NCBI GenBank assembly: GCA_900772775.1
Contig: CAAGRW010000004.1
Coordinates: forward strand, 1 to 15,609
DNA: 15,609 bases
Source: Candidatus Rifleibacteriota bacterium
GTDB lineage: Bacteria > Vulcanimicrobiota > Xenobia > Xenobiales > Xenobiaceae
Direction: 5' to 3'
The position numbers and the translations under genes are program-made. The number at the start of each line of letters is the position of its first letter. Position 1 is the stretch's first letter. The notes beneath the pieces are model-generated. The model was not told where the DNA came from. It saw only the letters and a list, made by a program, of their open reading frames with translations, and made no database searches. Shown piece by piece: positions 14,566-15,609 of this stretch.

Positions 14566-15609
14566 ATGCCATTAACGAACTCTAAATCGGCCCCAGAATC
14601 ACCTACGGACAAAGATTCCGCCACCGAAACTCAAGGCAAGCAATTGAAGTTCAGTTGGCTATCTTTGCGCCTAAATAAATTCAGTGTTTCCTTATTGGGA
14701 TTTTTACTAATACTCTTTGCTATAGCTACAAATACCCAATCAGGCTGGCTCTTTGTCTTAATTTCTTTTCTTTTAAGTTCGCTCTTTGTCGACGGAATAC
14801 AAGCTCTTATTACAGTCATGAGAGCTGTGGACAGCTTAAAGCTGAGCCTTAGTCCTACTTATGCCAACAGCGATCTTACTCCGGCACTAAATAACGGTTA
14901 TGTTGGAGATTGTCAGCAAATTTATTCTTTTAGCTTGCGCTTAGATAATCAATCCTCGAAAGCTTTTTCCAATATAAAAATACGGTTCGTCGATGTAACA
15001 GATTCTATAGATTATGCTTGGAACAAAGAACAATCTTTATATCTAGCCCTACAACCAGATCAAGAAGTATTAGAGCCTTCACCGACTACGTTAAAGATAT
15101 TAAGTAATCTGTACGATTTGCAAAGCGACCAGGAAATAAAACAGCTGTCCGATCGTCTCAAGCAAGCAGGGCAAACGACTCCCCCCACCGACATAAACTC
15201 TTTAAAAAACGAACAAATAGTAATTTTGGATACTGTAGGCGCCCATAAAGCAGCTCAACTCAACTACAAAATTTGCCCTAAGCGTAGAGGGATATATTCG
15301 GCCGCTCCCTCTTCCTTAATATTTTATTCTTGTCTGGGATTAGTGAGTTTCACTCTAACTGTCGATCCTAATATATGTCCCCTTTACGTCGCTCCAGAAG
15401 CTTTTGACACTAATTCCACGCAAGTATCTTCTCAGAAAGCTTCTGACAGAAACACGTACATTTCTCAAAAAAGTCTATCGGAGACTGAAAATTTTCACGG
15501 TTTACACGAATTTCAAATGGGGGAAAATATTCGCCATATTCACTGGCCTACCAGCGCTAGAATGGGCGATTTAATGGTTAGAGAATTTCAAGTTGAACCT
15601 CCTCAAAAA
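14566..15609 (+). CDS. DUF58-family membrane protein, 3' end outside window (partial)
   Basis: The frame has 348 codons, uninterrupted to the right edge. After a polar N-terminus (about 1-38) come two membrane segments (about 41-54 and 61-75), as usual in DUF58 proteins. A beta-sandwich-like region follows, and the diagnostic DUF58 core (PF01882) is reached at 310-348: FHGLHEFQMGENIRHIHWPT, then SARMGDLMVREFQ. The von Willebrand-like remainder lies beyond the edge. DUF58 proteins are commonly encoded beside MoxR-type AAA ATPases; no such partner is in view, though it could lie outside. Two things are odd: no ribosome site precedes ATG 14566, and the region before the core seems long, with a Gln/Asp/Leu-rich stretch at about 163-210. 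A shorter start cannot be excluded. Confidence 0.85.
   Translation, partial: MPLTNSKSAPESPTDKDSATETQGKQLKFSWLSLRLNKFSVSLLGFLLILFAIATNTQSGWLFVLISFLLSSLFVDGIQALITVMRAVDSLKLSLSPTYANSDLTPALNNGYVGDCQQIYSFSLRLDNQSSKAFSNIKIRFVDVTDSIDYAWNKEQSLYLALQPDQEVLEPSPTTLKILSNLYDLQSDQEIKQLSDRLKQAGQTTPPTDINSLKNEQIVILDTVGAHKAAQLNYKICPKRRGIYSAAPSSLIFYSCLGLVSFTLTVDPNICPLYVAPEAFDTNSTQVSSQKASDRNTYISQKSLSETENFHGLHEFQMGENIRHIHWPTSARMGDLMVREFQVEPPQK

Overview
The window looks like a moderately AT-rich chromosome segment from a diderm bacterium. I see no insertion sequence, integrase, phage gene, tRNA, rRNA or CRISPR array. Outer-membrane-type (CsgG-like) and peptidoglycan-binding (SPOR-like) proteins suggest a double envelope. 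The split glycine decarboxylase (gcvPA plus gcvPB), a LipM-type octanoyltransferase, TTG and GTG starts and strong GGAGG ribosome sites resemble Firmicutes, Thermotogae and deep Terrabacteria lineages. I cannot name the phylum from sequence alone.

Layout. Left edge (1-1783): a CsgG-family secreted protein runs off the left end on the minus strand. It is divergent from a small, very acidic YbjN-like gene that ends at a good terminator. Centre (1789-7008, minus): a complete glycine cleavage cluster in transcription order gcvT, gcvH, gcvPA, gcvPB, lipM. It holds the T, H and both P subunits plus the enzyme that starts lipoylation of H; no L-protein (lipoamide dehydrogenase) or lipoyl synthase gene is in view. 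A long hairpin lies between gcvT and gcvH, and another masks the lipM ribosome site. Upstream on the same strand (7181-11614) are ribF, an FtsN-like SPOR membrane protein whose end overlaps the ribF start, and an 864-residue protein with a 45-bp-repeat-encoded Pro/Glu/Ala linker and two C-terminal Roadblock/LC7-like domains.

Right side (11907-15609, plus): an exported stalk-domain plus DUF4352-like protein, an orphan UgpB-type solute-binding protein, and a DUF58 membrane protein cut by the right edge. The first two end at intrinsic terminators.

How the genes fit together. The gcv-lipM block is one pathway: glycine plus tetrahydrofolate gives CO2, ammonia and methylene-tetrahydrofolate, with LipM priming the GcvH lysine for lipoate. 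RibF supplies FMN and FAD, and FAD is a cofactor of the missing L-protein, but its position may be coincidental. The other genes are mostly envelope or exported proteins. The least conventional object is the Roadblock protein with its expanded repeat linker, next to the SPOR gene. I see no defence system, biosynthetic cluster or clearly new system. Several starts are re-called downstream of the longest reading frame (gcvT, ribF, SPOR protein, Roadblock protein, solute-binding protein), using ribosome sites and promoters.
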